Shown piece after piece: positions 21,801-32,735 of a DNA stretch of 64,000 bases (position 1 is its first letter; each line of letters opens with the position of its first letter). Below the pieces are notes generated by a model. It had not been told where the DNA came from. It worked only from the letters and a program-made list of their open reading frames with translations, and searched no databases. This DNA is from Salminus brasiliensis (Eukaryota > Chordata > Actinopteri > Characiformes > Bryconidae). The DNA lies in assembly GCF_030463535.1 (NCBI RefSeq), contig NC_132883.1, forward strand, positions 30,819,373 through 30,883,372, read 5' to 3'. Both the position numbers and the translations under genes were made by a program.

Positions 21801-22355
21801 CAGCCCTGACGTTCGAAGCCCAGGCTCTTGAACCTTTTCTGGAGTCTGATCAACACTGCTGGCTGTTGGAATGGGGGGTGTGTGCACCCCTCTCATCTTG
21901 AGATCATCAGCTGCCATTGACTGGTCAGTCTGGGTTTGTATGAAATTTCACAAGCCTGTGTTTAAGAACAGCAAAGTGTGTTTAAGGACTTTCCCTGTGT
22001 CAGGATAGTAGACTAGGTATGATGGACTGTTCTTGTCTGTCCCTACAAAAACTCCCTTTCACATTTTGACTCTAGCTTCTATCGGTCCTGTTTATAAGTG
22101 TAGCATGCTGCTCCAAATACTCTCCTCTTTGAAAGGTTATGCTTTCTCCCTGTCAATGTAGAGTCATTGAAGACATATATATATAGCTGCTGAGGTCTCA
22201 CACCTTATCCCCTGCTTACAGAGCCATGACTGTAAATGTGTTGCTGTGAACTCTGAACCATTATGTGAACAAATACATTTTATTGATCCATATGGAAAAG
22301 AATCGACCAAACATCTCTCAGTATCTTTAACTGTTTCACCCTTAGTTTTCAGGAG
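21801..22355 (-). mobile_element. Ty1/copia integrase fragment
   Basis: The integrase core is best seen here: minus-strand GETVKDTERCLVDSFPYGS, then an H-N-G-S-E-F (ancestral D-N-G-x-E-F) motif and LCKQGIRCETSA. The C-terminal part is on the other side of a short TA run. Truncated and frame-shifted. Confidence 0.65.
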
Positions 22356-23040
22356 GATCACAGCCTGCATCTGAGTAATCCTCAGTAAATGAGTGGATCT
22401 ACAACCCTGGATCTGTCCTAAAGCTCCTTAAATTAGTGACCTCATTTAATATTCACAAAGCTTCAGCCGCATTGGTCAGTATATAATGCGTAGTCTCAGC
22501 CAATCAGGAGCCTCCGCTGTAAAGCTGCAGCGTGGTCTTGCAGCAGTGTGCATGGCGATCGAGCCAGTGTGACCGAGCTCTGTGATACAAACTAAGCTGC
22601 TGTTAATTTAGTTTGGGGATGGCTTAGTTCTGTTGCTATGCTAGCTTTCTCCTTAGCAATGTAGCTTCAGTGTTTACCTATGTATTACTGAATCTTCATG
22701 GTTTGCTGTTATTTTTTCACATGTTTCACTGTTCTGAGCTGTTTTAGGTTAGTATGGATGGTTTAATTCTGTGGATATGTGCTAAATTTGTGTTCTTGGT
22801 CAACGTCCTGGTCGCTAAAACCCCATAGTTTAACCTGTGGAAACGGTCAGAGGCATGTTAAAGCTGGTGTCTTGCTAGAAGCTCTGAGTGGTAGTTATTA
22901 GCTTAGTTTCTCCTGCCTGTTGAGCGTATACACATCTCTCTTTGAATGAAGTCATTTAGTAGCGCTATGATATAGACCTGGAACCTTTCTGAACTCCCCC
23001 CCCCCCCCCCTTACTGAATCTATAGGTCCAGCCAGGTCAA
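22356..23040 (+). repeat. C-type leader, copy 4
   Basis: TATATAATGCG at about 22,481 and AGCCAATCAGG follow. The GTAAGC site is CTAAGC. A poly-C tract at about 22,997-23,010 precedes TACTGAATCTATAGG. Confidence 0.6.
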
Positions 23041-23480
23041 TCTGTCCTGCTTTTGGCGGCCGCGGAGGAACAAGCTCTCCAGATGCTCTGCAGGGAGGTC
23101 GTCAAGCCTGACCGACTGATCCAGCTGCTGTTGTAGAGGCAGTCCAAACTCCACCCACGGAAGACGAGGCTGGAAGCTGCCTGTGACTCCTCCAACTCCT
23201 CAGGTCGGTGTTCTCACTGTTGGAGATTCTTCTGTAAAAAAGTATCGACCCTAAAGAGTAATGCCACTGTCTCCTGTTTTCCAGGTGCTCGTGTCCTGGA
23301 CGTCACCAGGTGACTTTGGCACCATCGTTCTCCACTATTCTCCTCCTGATGCAGCGTGGCCCTGAAGTAGCATTGCCGTACGCTTCTGGACACTGTTTGG
23401 GGGGAAAAGCCAGACACCAGTATCATCGTCTCCTACCCCCTGACCACTTAGCGACGAGTGAGCGAGATGTTTCCCCAGCT
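23041..23480 (+). pseudogene. SGNH relic, C subfamily
   Basis: EEQALQMLCREVVK, a shortened linker (the proline-rich part is deleted), V-G-D-S-S, VLDV, a TIVLHYSPPD block-III-like stretch and an R-R-V-S-E-like remnant. Block V is absent. Confidence 0.6.
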
Positions 23481-24052
23481 CTTCACTCCACTGCAGCTTG
23501 GCCCTGAAGAAGCACTGCTGTACACTTCTGTACACTGTTCAGAAAAAGCCAGACACCAGGATCATCATCTTCAACCCTCCAGACCCCCCCCCCTTCTGCC
23601 CACTTACCGACAAGTGTAACTGACTGACTGTACAGCAAGGTGTTTTTGTCAGACTCACTTCTGAAGTCTTCTACCGGCGTTACGTTTACTGCAGGATTAA
23701 AGTGTTTCTCTACATTCCTAAGACTGACTGATCGAGTTGATTCTTTAAGTGCAGAGAAGCAAATCCCACTACCACAGTTTTGGAGGTTCCACCAAGATCC
23801 CAATATTCCTCTGGGTCCAGAGTTTTCAGAGACAGGATCAGAAACAGACAGAGGCGGCCGCCGACATCCCAATGAGTGATTCTGAGTCAATTCAGGCGCT
23901 CTACTGACTCCGAGACTCTGTACCCGAGGTGATTGTGCCAAATAAGATAAAGTGAGTACAACAGTTTCAGTACTTATGAAGGAGTCAGTACCCATATCCG
24001 TCAGTACGGACACAGTTCTAACAGTGGATGTTTCAGGCTTACCACTCAACAT
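23481..24052 (-). other. Conserved minus-strand frame (module R), longest copy
   Basis: A 189-codon open frame starting MLSGKPETSTVRTV. The last 40 or so codons are antisense to an esterase relic fragment (23,481-23,615). At the stop position seen in most copies this one has TGT. No domain recognised. Confidence 0.35.
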
Positions 24053-24365
24053 TTTTGCAGTCCTGTGAAGGTGAAATTGGGTAATAGATCAGTAAAACAC
24101 AAAATTTACTAGAACGTGACTTATTGGGAGCTTTCAGTCTAAACCTACAATGTACAGATTCAGGTTTTTCTGCTGCTAGTCCTAGTATAGGGATATTTCC
24201 TCTTAAAATAGACCCAGTAGAATATCCTTGATCTGACAGAGGAGAAAACCTGATGCGTTACATGGAGCCCTGTCCAAGGTTGAATAGAAGAATCCTCCAT
24301 TTGTACATTGTTTTATTTGTCTCCAGATGGTTTTGACAATATGATGAACATACTGTACAGTACTC
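24053..24365 (+). repeat. B-type leader, copy 3
   Basis: Same module as 10,701, but without a long TG run. Confidence 0.55.
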
Positions 24366-24820
24366 TCTCCCTGACCGTTGTGTGTTTCTATCTGCGTTTA
24401 CTCTGGAGGAACTTGCCGACCGCGGAGGTGCAAGATCTCCAGGCGCTCTGCAAGGAGGTCGTTAAGCTTGACTGCTGCTGTTGTAGAGGCAGTCCAAACT
24501 CCACCGACTGAAGACGAGGCTGGAGGCTGCCTGTGGCCTGGAAAAGCAGAGGGTGCAAAAACAGTGGTTTTGAAAAAACCAGAGACCTGGATCATAGTCT
24601 TCTACCACGTGACCACATAACGACGAGTCAGCGAGCCATTTCCTCAGCTATTCTCGCTCCACTGCTGACTGCGGGACAGGTGCGTCTGTGCTGACTTAAT
24701 GGACAACTAAGAGCTTTCGGCTGCATTCGGTTCTCTAACACAGAGATGAGCTTCACCTGAGCCGTCTGGGGTCCATTGTTCTCTCCAGGAACATCAAGAA
24801 GGTGCCAGGCCAGGACTGAC
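24366..24820 (+). pseudogene. SGNH B/C chimera
   Basis: The B pre-domain (EVQDLQALCKEVVK, AAVVEAVQTPPTEDE) is joined at about 24,557 to the end of a C relic (KKPETWIIVFYHVTT, then H-R-D-E-L-H-L-S-R-L-G). Blocks I-III are deleted. The join is the left edge of unit X1. Confidence 0.6.
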
Positions 24821-24848
24821 TAGCAGCTGTAGGGGGCAGTGGTGGCTG
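24821..24848 (+). mobile_element. SINE head remnant
   Basis: GCAGCTGTAGGGGGCAGTGG plus a few bases, then unrelated sequence. Only the A-box-side head of the SINE remains, immediately after the esterase stop. Also at 38,253 and 61,212; a fuller copy is at 52,799. Confidence 0.55.
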
Positions 24849-24879
24849 GCAGAACCAGACTATGCTGAATAGGATAAGG

Positions 24880-25265
24880 TGGGAGAAAATGTAGACAGTC
24901 TGTAAAGAGGATTTTGAAAGCCAATGAGGAACCCATTCTAAATGTAAGAATTTGCTGGGAAATGAATTCTGTTCTGAATGATGTTGCTTTATTAATCATT
25001 GGCTGTTCAGATCAGTAATTTTAGTTAAATAGATCATGAAGCAGACGAACACAGTGATATTTGAGAAGTGAAATGAAGTTAATAGGATTTATAGAAAGTG
25101 CAATAATTATTTAAATGAAATTAGGCAGGTGCATAAATTTGGACACCCCAACAGATGAATTACATCAATATTTATTAGATTCTCCTTTTTCAGAAATAAC
25201 AGCCTCTAAACGCTTCCTATAGCTTCCAATGAGAGTCTGGATTCTGGTTGAAGGTATTTTGGACC
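24880..25265 (-). mobile_element. Tc1/mariner family B, terminal region
   Basis: Contains GCAGACGAACACAGTGATAT, AATTAGGCAGGTGCATAAAT and then AACAGCCTCTAAACGCTTCC. This is one terminal-repeat end of family B joined to its near-terminal interior. No coding. Confidence 0.65.
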
Positions 25266-25965
25266 AAAACATCTGAACAGACTGACATCTGAAATCTCTG
25301 AGAGCTTTTTCTTGGCTGAAAGTTCAGGTAAATCTCTTCATAAGCTCCAGCTTGTTCAGAATGCTGCTGCCACGGAAATCTGATTATATTAGTCCAGTTC
25401 TTTCATCCTTACACTGGTTACCTGTTAAATTCAATATAGATTATAAAATACTTCTAACATATTAATTTCTCAATGATCTGACCCCACATTATCTGGAGGA
25501 ACTTTTTACACCTTACAACCCTCCACATACACTCCACTCACAAGATGCTGGCCTATTATCAGTCCCACGTATTAGAAAAACCAGTGCAGGAGGAAGAGCG
25601 TTCTTTTATAAAGCCCCCAACTTTGGAACAACCTCCCTGTTAATCTACAGGAATCAGACACACTCTCAGTCTTTAAATCTGGAGTGAAAACTTCTCTCTT
25701 TACACCAGCTTTCAGAGAACTCTCCAGTTGTGTGTTCTGTCCTGCTCTGATTACAGTTCACCACTGTTCTGTCCTGCTCTGATTATAGGCTGTTCATTAC
25801 TATTATTGTGGTTGTGTCTCTAACTATTTCTGCTACAGGTCTACAGGTCACTAAACGTAAAGCTTGTTCTAATCTTCATCTTTCTCTCAGAGAGAACTGT
25901 GTGGGAGTTGGTCAGATTTTATGGTCAGATTTTAACTGAATCTCTTGTGATTCTTAAAATCTGTT
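25266..25965 (+). mobile_element. L2-clade LINE 3' end
   Basis: Translates in pieces to LQLVQNAAA-like, then HWLPV-like, YKAPNFGT/WNNLPVNLQESDTLS and VKTSLFTPAFREL. This is the C-terminal end of L2-type ORF2. A pyrimidine-rich 3' region follows. It is 5'-truncated, as LINE copies usually are. Confidence 0.7.
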
Positions 25966-26683
25966 TAGTCTTTATATAGTACATCATTACTTCAGCTAGA
26001 AATATTCATCTGTAAGTGATCGTGTCTCATTGATGCTTTTCAGACTAACACAGTTTCAGTTTCTCACTTGTATCTCAGACCTGTTTCTGAAACAGTGTTT
26101 AATGTTGTAGTGAGGATGTCGTGGCAGATTATAGGAATATGATATTTATGTGGTGAAATTAGTTTTATTACATTTCATGAAATTTACATTTTACCACTTA
26201 AATATTTTCATATTTGCTCATGAAACCTTCATCTATGGGTAAATTACATCTATACAGTCTTGTACAGCTGACTTGTTGAGTGAATCTAAAAATAACCTGC
26301 ATCTTTATTCACGTCTGACTCAGGGTGCCTGGTTTGCAGGACAATTCACAGAGACTTAGGTCTGGAGAATAAGGTTTCTCTTGAGCAAATGACCAAAAAA
26401 TGGGACAACTTAAAATATATATATATATGGTGCTTGTCATGTTCCACATAATGATAATGACTGTAGGTATAAGGGCTTGCGCTGGGTGTCTGTTATGTTA
26501 CATTATCCAAACCAGAAATCCAGTGTTTAGAAAGTGTTTTCAGAGATTCCCAACTTCTCACTGGTGCTGGGCAAAGGCTGAGCACAGAATGATGTGGTAT
26601 CTTTTCTGTACAAGCAGCTAATAGGGACAACACTGTACCATCACATTTACGTGTTTTAGGGGCTAAGAAGTCCCTCTACAGGG
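25966..26683. other. Unrecognised sequence; mostly X1-specific
   Basis: No gene seen. About 560 bases from 26,151 are missing from X2 and X3, whose joined edges are TTTATG and CCACA. Contains a short TA run at about 26,418. Confidence 0.5.
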
Positions 26684-27015
26684 ATGGGCACTGAGCAGGG
26701 TGAGGCCACAGCAGCCACATTGTGCTGGTTTGGGGCGGTGCGTGTCATCCTGGGAGGCAAACCTTCAGGAGGATCACAAGTGCTCCACTGCCAGCACCAC
26801 CAGCTGATGTGGCCTCAACAAGTAAAGGCTCAGACACAGAGGTTGCCTACAAAGGGGAAGATGATGCGCCCTCCTGTGCCAAGTCTGACCCTGTGAGCCA
26901 GTCAGTTCCCTCTACCAGCAGGAGTGCCTCCTGTCCCCCCTCAGGAAGTCCAGCAGCCAAAAGGAGAAGACGTACTGACTCAGCAGAGGTGCTGGAGTTT
27001 CCTTGTGAAAACTAA
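26684..27015 (+). other. Small open frame with a basic K-R-R-R-R tail
   Basis: A 97-codon frame from 26,722, closely matching 112-codon frames in X2 and X3. It is rich in Ser/Pro/Ala, has an acidic middle (GSDTEVAYKGEDDAPS) and a nuclear-localisation-like AAKRRRRTDSAEVLEFPCEN end. It resembles the tail of a transposon-associated DNA-binding protein, but I do not recognise it. A Tc1 fragment follows directly. Confidence 0.3.
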
Positions 27016-27029
27016 GTCCTGCTAGTTAC

Positions 27030-27530
27030 CTGCCCAACACCATTCTTTCAGTGGAGCTTCATGCTGTGGGGGTATATTTCAGTGTCTGGGACAGGGAGAC
27101 TGGGTCAGGGTTGAGGGAAAGCTGAATGGAGTTCAGATATATTCTTAATGGAAACCTGATCCAGAGCACACAGGACCTCAGACAGGGCAAAGATTCACCT
27201 TCCAACAAGACAATGACTCAAGACAACGCAGGAATGGCTTAGAGACGACTCTGTGAATACTACTGAGTGGCCAACCAGAGCCCTGCCTTACACTCTATCA
27301 GAAATCTCTGGAGAGACCTAAAAAAGGCTGTCCACCGATGTCCCCATCCAACCTTACGGAGAGGATCTGCAGAGAAGAAAGGCAGAAAATCCCCAAATCC
27401 AGGTGAGCAAACCTTGTGGCATCATATCCAAGAAGACTGGAGGCTGTAATCACTGCCAAATGTGCTTCAACTAAGTACCAAGTAAAGGGTCTGAATACTT
27501 ATGTCAATGCAACATTTTAGTTTTTTAATT
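27030..27530 (+). mobile_element. Tc1/mariner family C, 3' half
   Basis: Reads QDNAGMA, then NLWRDLKKAVHR, EKKGRKSPNPG-like and NLVASYPRRLEAVITAKCAS across frames. This is the C-terminal part of a Tc1 transposase, with the last catalytic Glu region altered. Ends GGGTCTGAATACTTATGTCA, a known family terminus. The 5' half is missing. Confidence 0.75.
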
Positions 27531-27889
27531 TTTTTATTTATTTATTTTTTTTATTTGCTTTGCTTAACTTTGTCGTTACGGGATAAACATGGTGCTAGTG
27601 TCTAAAGCTGTATATTTTCCTTCATAATGCCACTTTTATTAAAGGTGTATGTTTCCTGATTAAGATTATATTAATAAAATGCCAGAGAAAGAAAAGAAAA
27701 TCCCAGCAACACTAAGTATAGAAAAAATTATCCTTTATATCTGTTATTATTTACAGTTATTAATTTAAGTTACTTTTAATAAGCTGTTAAATTGTTGTAA
27801 ACACAGTTTAAGATAACAAGTTTATCATTTTCAATTTAGAGATTCAGAAAGTATTTATTCAGGTTTAGGAGGGACTTTTATTTTGACAG
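27531..27889. other. AT-rich sequence, no gene
   Basis: T-rich at the start, then unrecognised AT-rich sequence. X2 and X3 lack about 43 bases of it. Confidence 0.6.
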
Positions 27890-28338
27890 GATTTCGTTCG
27901 CTATTCTGGTCAAGTGTAGCTAGATTCACAATGCTAGCTCGTTGCGCTCGGGTCTGCAGCGGGACCGGGGAACTGACACGCCTTGAAACGTGATTGCGTA
28001 ACGAAGCGTCACTTCCGGCGATCACGTGATCTCCGGTATGTTTGAGCGCGTGTTTGGATTCGGTTCTTCTTTAGAAGCTCGACTCGTGATTCGACACAGA
28101 GCGTCGAGCGACCGGCCCTCCTTTCTAGTCTTTACTCTCAGCTCTGTCTCCTTCCTCTGAGACAGCTGCTGTGATCCTGGAGCTCTCTGCTCCCTGTGCT
28201 GCTGTACAGTCCTCTGTCTCACGGAGGCTCGTCGTCTCCTCTCCCAAGAAGCAGCAGTGTGCAGCACAAACGAGCCCTTTAGAAACTGCTCAAGCTGTGT
28301 GACTGTGGGTGTCTTTCATTTAGAGTCTGTGACACAAA
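27890..28338 (+). promoter_or_regulatory. CpG-rich promoter-like segment and exon-like stretch
   Basis: Much more CpG than its surroundings. ATTGCGTAAC (near 27,993), CACTTCCGG (28,010-28,018, ETS-type) and palindromic ATCACGTGAT (28,021-28,030, E-box/USF-type) cluster within 40 bases. About 300 bases of exon-like sequence follow and end at CACAAA|GTAAGC (GT at 28,339). An esterase relic begins about 510 bases downstream. This could drive a lost gene or be a retroelement 5' UTR. X2 and X3 lack 63 bases upstream of the motifs. Confidence 0.45.
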
Positions 28339-28855
28339 GTAAGCTGCTGTTCATTTAGTTTGGGAATGGCTTAGTTCTGTTGCTATGCTAGCTTTCTCCT
28401 TAGCAACATAGCTTCAGTGTTTATCTATGTATTACTGAATCTTCATGGATTATTTCTTCACATGTTTCACTGTTCTGAGCTGTTTTAGGTTAGTATGGAT
28501 GGTGTAATTCTGTGGATTTGTGCTAAATTTGTGTTCTTGGTCAACGTCCTGGTGTTTATTGAACTACTGCTCAGAGGCTGTTGCTGTTCCTCTCTTCGTC
28601 CTTGTGGGGGCGCTAAAACCCCATAGTTTAAGCTGTGGAAACGGTCAGAGGCAGGTTAAAGCTGGTGTCTTGCTAGAAGCTCTGAGTGGTAATTATTAGC
28701 TTAGTTTCTCCTGCCTGTTGAGCGTATACACATCTCTCTTTGAATGAAGTCATTTAGTAGCACTACGATATAGACCTGGAACCTTTCTGAACTTCACCCC
28801 CCCCTTACTGAATCTATAGGTCCAGCCAGGTCAATCTGTACTGCTTTTGGCGGCC
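28339..28855 (+). repeat. C-type leader, X1 copy (intron-like)
   Basis: From GTAAGC to CTATAG, with the TTGTGGGGGCGCTAAAACC and ACATCTCTCTTTGAATG landmarks. If the flanking sites were spliced this would be a 480-base intron. Confidence 0.45.
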
Positions 28856-29599
28856 GCGGAGGAACAAGCTCTCCAGATGCTCTGCAGGGAGGTCGTCAAG
28901 CCTGACCGAATGATCCAGCTGCTGTTGTAGAGGCAGTCCAAACTCCACCCACGGAAGACGAGGCTGGAAGCTGCCTGTGACTCCTCCAACACGACCGTTT
29001 TAACTGCAGCACTATCGGTGCGGCAACTCCTCAGGTCCGTGTTCTCACTGTTGGAGATTCTTCTGTAAAAAAGTATCGACCCTAAAGAGTAATGCTGCGG
29101 TCTTCTGTTTTCCAGGTGACCGTGTCCTGGACATCACCAGGTGACTTTGGCACCATCGTTCTTCACTGTTCTAATAGTGGAGACTATTCTCAGGTCTGTC
29201 TGTGCTGATTTCGTAGAGAACTGGGAGAGCTTTCGGCTGCGTCCGGTCCTCTAACACAGAGATGAGCTTCACCTGAGCCGTCTGGGGTCCATCGTTCTCT
29301 CCGGTAACATCAAGCAGGTGCCAGGCCAGGACTGACTGACCCTTCCCAGTCACACTGTCAGGTTAGTGAACTGCATAGTTGGAAGGTAAGTGATTTACAT
29401 GATTTACTTGATTCCACCCATTTATTCTGTCACTTTTCTGCTTGTATTAAAAAGTAATAGATCAGTGTCACTCATAGCGTTTCAGACAAATCCTGCAGTA
29501 TTGAGACTCTCGGATGGTTTGTAATTGAAATGTCAGAAAATCTTAATTTATATTTCTGAGTACAAGCAGTTCCGCATTGAATTTGGGCTGTTAAATATA
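28856..29599 (+). pseudogene. SGNH relic, C subfamily, plus tail
   Basis: EEQALQMLCREVVK, V-G-D-S-S, VLDI, then a deletion to FVENWESFRLRPVL and H-R-D-E-L-H-L-S-R-L-G-SIVLSGNIKQV. The W-x-x-F and DxxH parts are clean. The tail with ATTAAA runs to the Tc1 piece. Confidence 0.65.
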
Positions 29600-30005
29600 C
29601 AGTGGGGCAAAAAAGTATTTCTTCAGCCACTGATTGTGCTGATTGTGAAGTTCTCCCACCTAGACAAATAAGAGGTCTGTAATTTATTATAGATACACTT
29701 CAACTATGAGAGACAAAATGAGAAATAAAGCCAGGAAACACAGTGTAGGATTTTTAAAGAATTTATTTGTAAATTTTGGTGGAAAAGAAGTATTTGGTCA
29801 CCCACAAACAAGCAAGATTTCTGGCTCTCACAGACCTGCAGACTTCTTTAAGGAGCTCTTCTGTCCTCCACTCGTTACCTGTATTAATGGCACCTGTTTG
29901 AGGCTGTGGACCGGTGTCTTTTATACAGATAACGAGGTCAAACAGTCAGACTCCAAACCTCCAACCTGCTTAAGCCAGTACATGTCCAGACCTGTCTGAA
30001 GTGAA
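29600..30005 (+). mobile_element. Tc1/mariner family A with micro-inversion
   Basis: Same internally deleted element as 14,912, starting CAGTGGGGCAAAAAAGTATT after TA. The 36 bases 29,902-29,937 are reverse-complemented between TGTTTGA and TCAAACA. Ends near GACCTGTCTGAAGT. Confidence 0.85.
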
Positions 30006-30600
30006 CCACCTTAGTTCACTAGATCTCTGTGAAGCTAAATCAAGGGCGTAGGTTTGTTTATTAGCTTCCAGGGGGTCCTGTGTGAACTGATTTTATGACC
30101 CCCACCAATGTGAGTGTTTCTGTATTTATGATGAACTTGAAACTCAAACCAAGTAGTATTAAATTTACCACTTCACCCAATTTTAGGTAGGAGGGTTTTT
30201 CTCTTCTCCTTTAAGTAATCTAAGCAGTCTTAGCCAGCACCTTTTGATCAAGATTTACCCAGATAAAGCTCTTGAGGAGTCACCCCGAATATTGCTGTTG
30301 TAGGGGAAGGCTGGATCGTCTGTTTGTCTTTTGGAATCATGTTTGAGTCTTCAGTCATTTTTAAGAAAACCAAAACGTGTGCCTGTGTTGTTGAGTCTGT
30401 TTGACATCGATCACACATTAGATTCATGTTTTAAACCAATTCTGCCAGCCTTGCCTCTCCAGTGTAATGAATGCACTATTTTAATCTGAATTATAATGTG
30501 TTTTAAACATATAGATGAGGAGAGTTATCTACCTTATTTTACCACCATTCAGTAAATATATTGATGTGTATATATAGATGTATTAAAGCAGCAGTAGGTG
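30006..30600 (-). other. Unrecognised, possibly LINE-like minus strand, plus module U
   Basis: The minus strand has a weak TTAIFGVTPQELYL stretch reminiscent of a LINE-1 C-terminal region. That is tentative. From about 30,420 it is module U. No intact gene. Confidence 0.25.
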
Positions 30601-30915
30601 GAGGGTCCAAGTTTTTGTTTTTTTTGGTCAGACTCAGTTCTGAAGTCTTCCACTGGTGTTACGTTTACTGCAGGATTAAAGTGTTTCTCTACATTCCTAA
30701 GATTGACTGATCGAGTTGATTCTTTAAGTGCAGAGAAGCAAATCCCACTACCACAGTTTTGGAGGTTCCACCAAGATCCCAATATTCCTCTGGGTCCAGA
30801 GTTTTCAGAGACAGGATCAGAAACAGACAGAGGCGGCCGCCGTCATCCCAATGAGTGATTCTGAGGCAGTTCAGGCACTCTACTGACTCCGAGACTCTGT
30901 ACCCGAGGTGACTGT
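30601..30915 (+). repeat. Module-R core
   Basis: From GTTACGTTTACTGCAGG to CGAGGTGACTGT, switching to the gag-like module. The minus-strand frame is truncated by TGA. Confidence 0.5.
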
Positions 30916-31624
30916 AAATAAATGAATTAGACTGTTTGCCTTACATATTTAGAATAAACAGGAAGAGACGAGACGCCGTATTCTTAGACCTTCAGGTTAC
31001 TTTAATCTGGACCCCTTTGATATTTTCATTTTCACATTTGTTTTAGACCATTGACTTTTTGCAGCGATCCGGACTCAAAGGACGAAGATGTCCAAAGCAT
31101 TGCCTTAAGATCATTTGAGTCTCTCAGTTGTCTGAACTGGGGAATTTATTGGGATCCAGATGTGTTTTAAATTGGAAGATTCTAAGATTTTGTCTTTGAA
31201 TATTTTGATTCTCAGGGTTGTTTAAAGCGGAGACTTTTTCAGAATTTCAGATTTATTCAAATTAAGTTTCTAAGATATGATTTTACGATATTTAATTCTC
31301 AGTACTGTTCAGTCTAGAGAATTTTGTAAAGGGAATGTATTTGTTAGGAAATGTAAAGATTTTAAATCAAGGTTTTGGAAAAAAAAAATGTTAATTTTCA
31401 GGACTGTTCAAATCAGATTTTGAAGGTTATAAGACAAGGGAGCAGAGTTTACAATACCCTAAGAATTCAGACTATACACGTGAAGTAAATAAAAAGGAGA
31501 CATTGTTACAAGCTCAGTTAATGTACTGTTGGACTGAGGCAGGGGACTCTGGAGCGGGCGAGATTGAAGGTAGGAGAGATAGTGCTTGTTTTAATTGTGG
31601 GTAATCAGACTGTTCTGCGAGATT
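30916..31624 (+). mobile_element. Gag-like module, X1 copy
   Basis: Same module as 15,619. Here the knuckle codes GRRDSACFNCG and then a stop (GGTAAT), so it is more decayed than the X2 copy. Confidence 0.4.
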
Positions 31625-32392
31625 GCAATATTTAGTAGATCCTCCTTTTGCAGAAATAACAGCCTCCAAACGCTTCCTATTGCTTCCAATGAGGGTCTGG
31701 ATTCTGGTTGAAGGTATTTTGGACGTTCTTCTTTACAAAACATCTCCAGTTCTCCAGCTTTAAATCACACCCCAGATTTTCTGTAATATTCAGGTCTGGG
31801 GACTGAGATGGCCGTTCCAGAATGTCCTTGTTCCTCTGCATGAGTGCCTTAGTAGATTTTGAGCAGTGTTTTGGGTCATTGCGCTAAATAGTTGAACAAT
31901 GCACAGTGACTCCATCTGCAGCAAGATGATGATGTAAGTCTTTGGTGCCTTTCTGTGGGTTGACTATGACTGTTCTCACCATCCTTCGCCTTTTCTTGGC
32001 CTGCCACTTCGGGCCGTGACTAGAACTGTGCCTGTGGTCTTCCATTTCCTCACAGTGTTCCTCACAGTGGAAACTGACAGCTGAAATCTGAGAGAGCTTT
32101 TTGTATCCTTCCCCTGAACCATGATGTTGAACGATCTTTGTTTTCAGGTCATTTGTGAGTTGTTTTGAGGCTGCCATGTTTCCACTCTTCAGAGAAGAAG
32201 AGGAGAAAAATTTGCAACTGGCCACTTTAACCTCCTTCTCATAATTGGATTCACCTGTATATGTAGGTCAAGGGTCAATGAGCTTACAAAACAAATTTAG
32301 TGTTTTAATAATTAGTGCTAAAGGTATTCAAATCAATAAAACAACAAGGGTGCCCACATTTATGCACCTGCCTAATTTTGTTTAAATAATCT
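31625..32392 (-). mobile_element. Tc1/mariner family B, internally deleted, X1 copy
   Basis: As at 44,319, but the joined frame is stopped by TAG near 31,885 (ATT-TAG where X2 has ATT-CAG). 113 codons stay open from the N-terminal MASCKFF. Confidence 0.8.
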
Positions 32393-32735
32393 TTGTCTTT
32401 TTCTCTCTCCCCTCATGTCCTGAGCTGCCTGTCTGGAGTTGCCCTTTTTTGGTTCAGTTCCTGCTTCTTAGTATCAGGCCTGTCCCTCTACTCAGCAGCC
32501 TTCACCTGCTTCATCCCTCAAGGACAACCCCTTAGGGCAGTGTTCTCATTGATGGATATTCTACTGAAAACCACTTAAAGTATTGAGCCCCAAGAGTAAC
32601 ACCACTGTCTCCTGTTTTCCAGATGCCAACTTCACCTGGTTGCTTCCCTTGGCACTGTGGCAGCGTGATGCCTTTGACACAATCATTCTTTACTGTTCTC
32701 CTCCCGATGCAGCGAGTTCCTGATTTTAGTGAACT
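32393..32735 (+). pseudogene. SGNH relic, D subfamily (GYS in X1)
   Basis: Contains D-G-Y-S-T-E-N-H-L (Asp to Tyr), then TTVSCFPDANF, LLPLALWQRDAF and a TIILYCSPPDAASS-like end at TGA. Frameshifts are few. The sister copies at 47.0 and 54.8 kb keep GDS. Confidence 0.6.

Noticed and set aside
28022-28267. 81-codon minus-strand frame, identical in X1, X2 and X3
   Set aside because: Identity simply reflects recent duplication. It lies antisense over the CpG-rich exon-like stretch and has no recognised motif.
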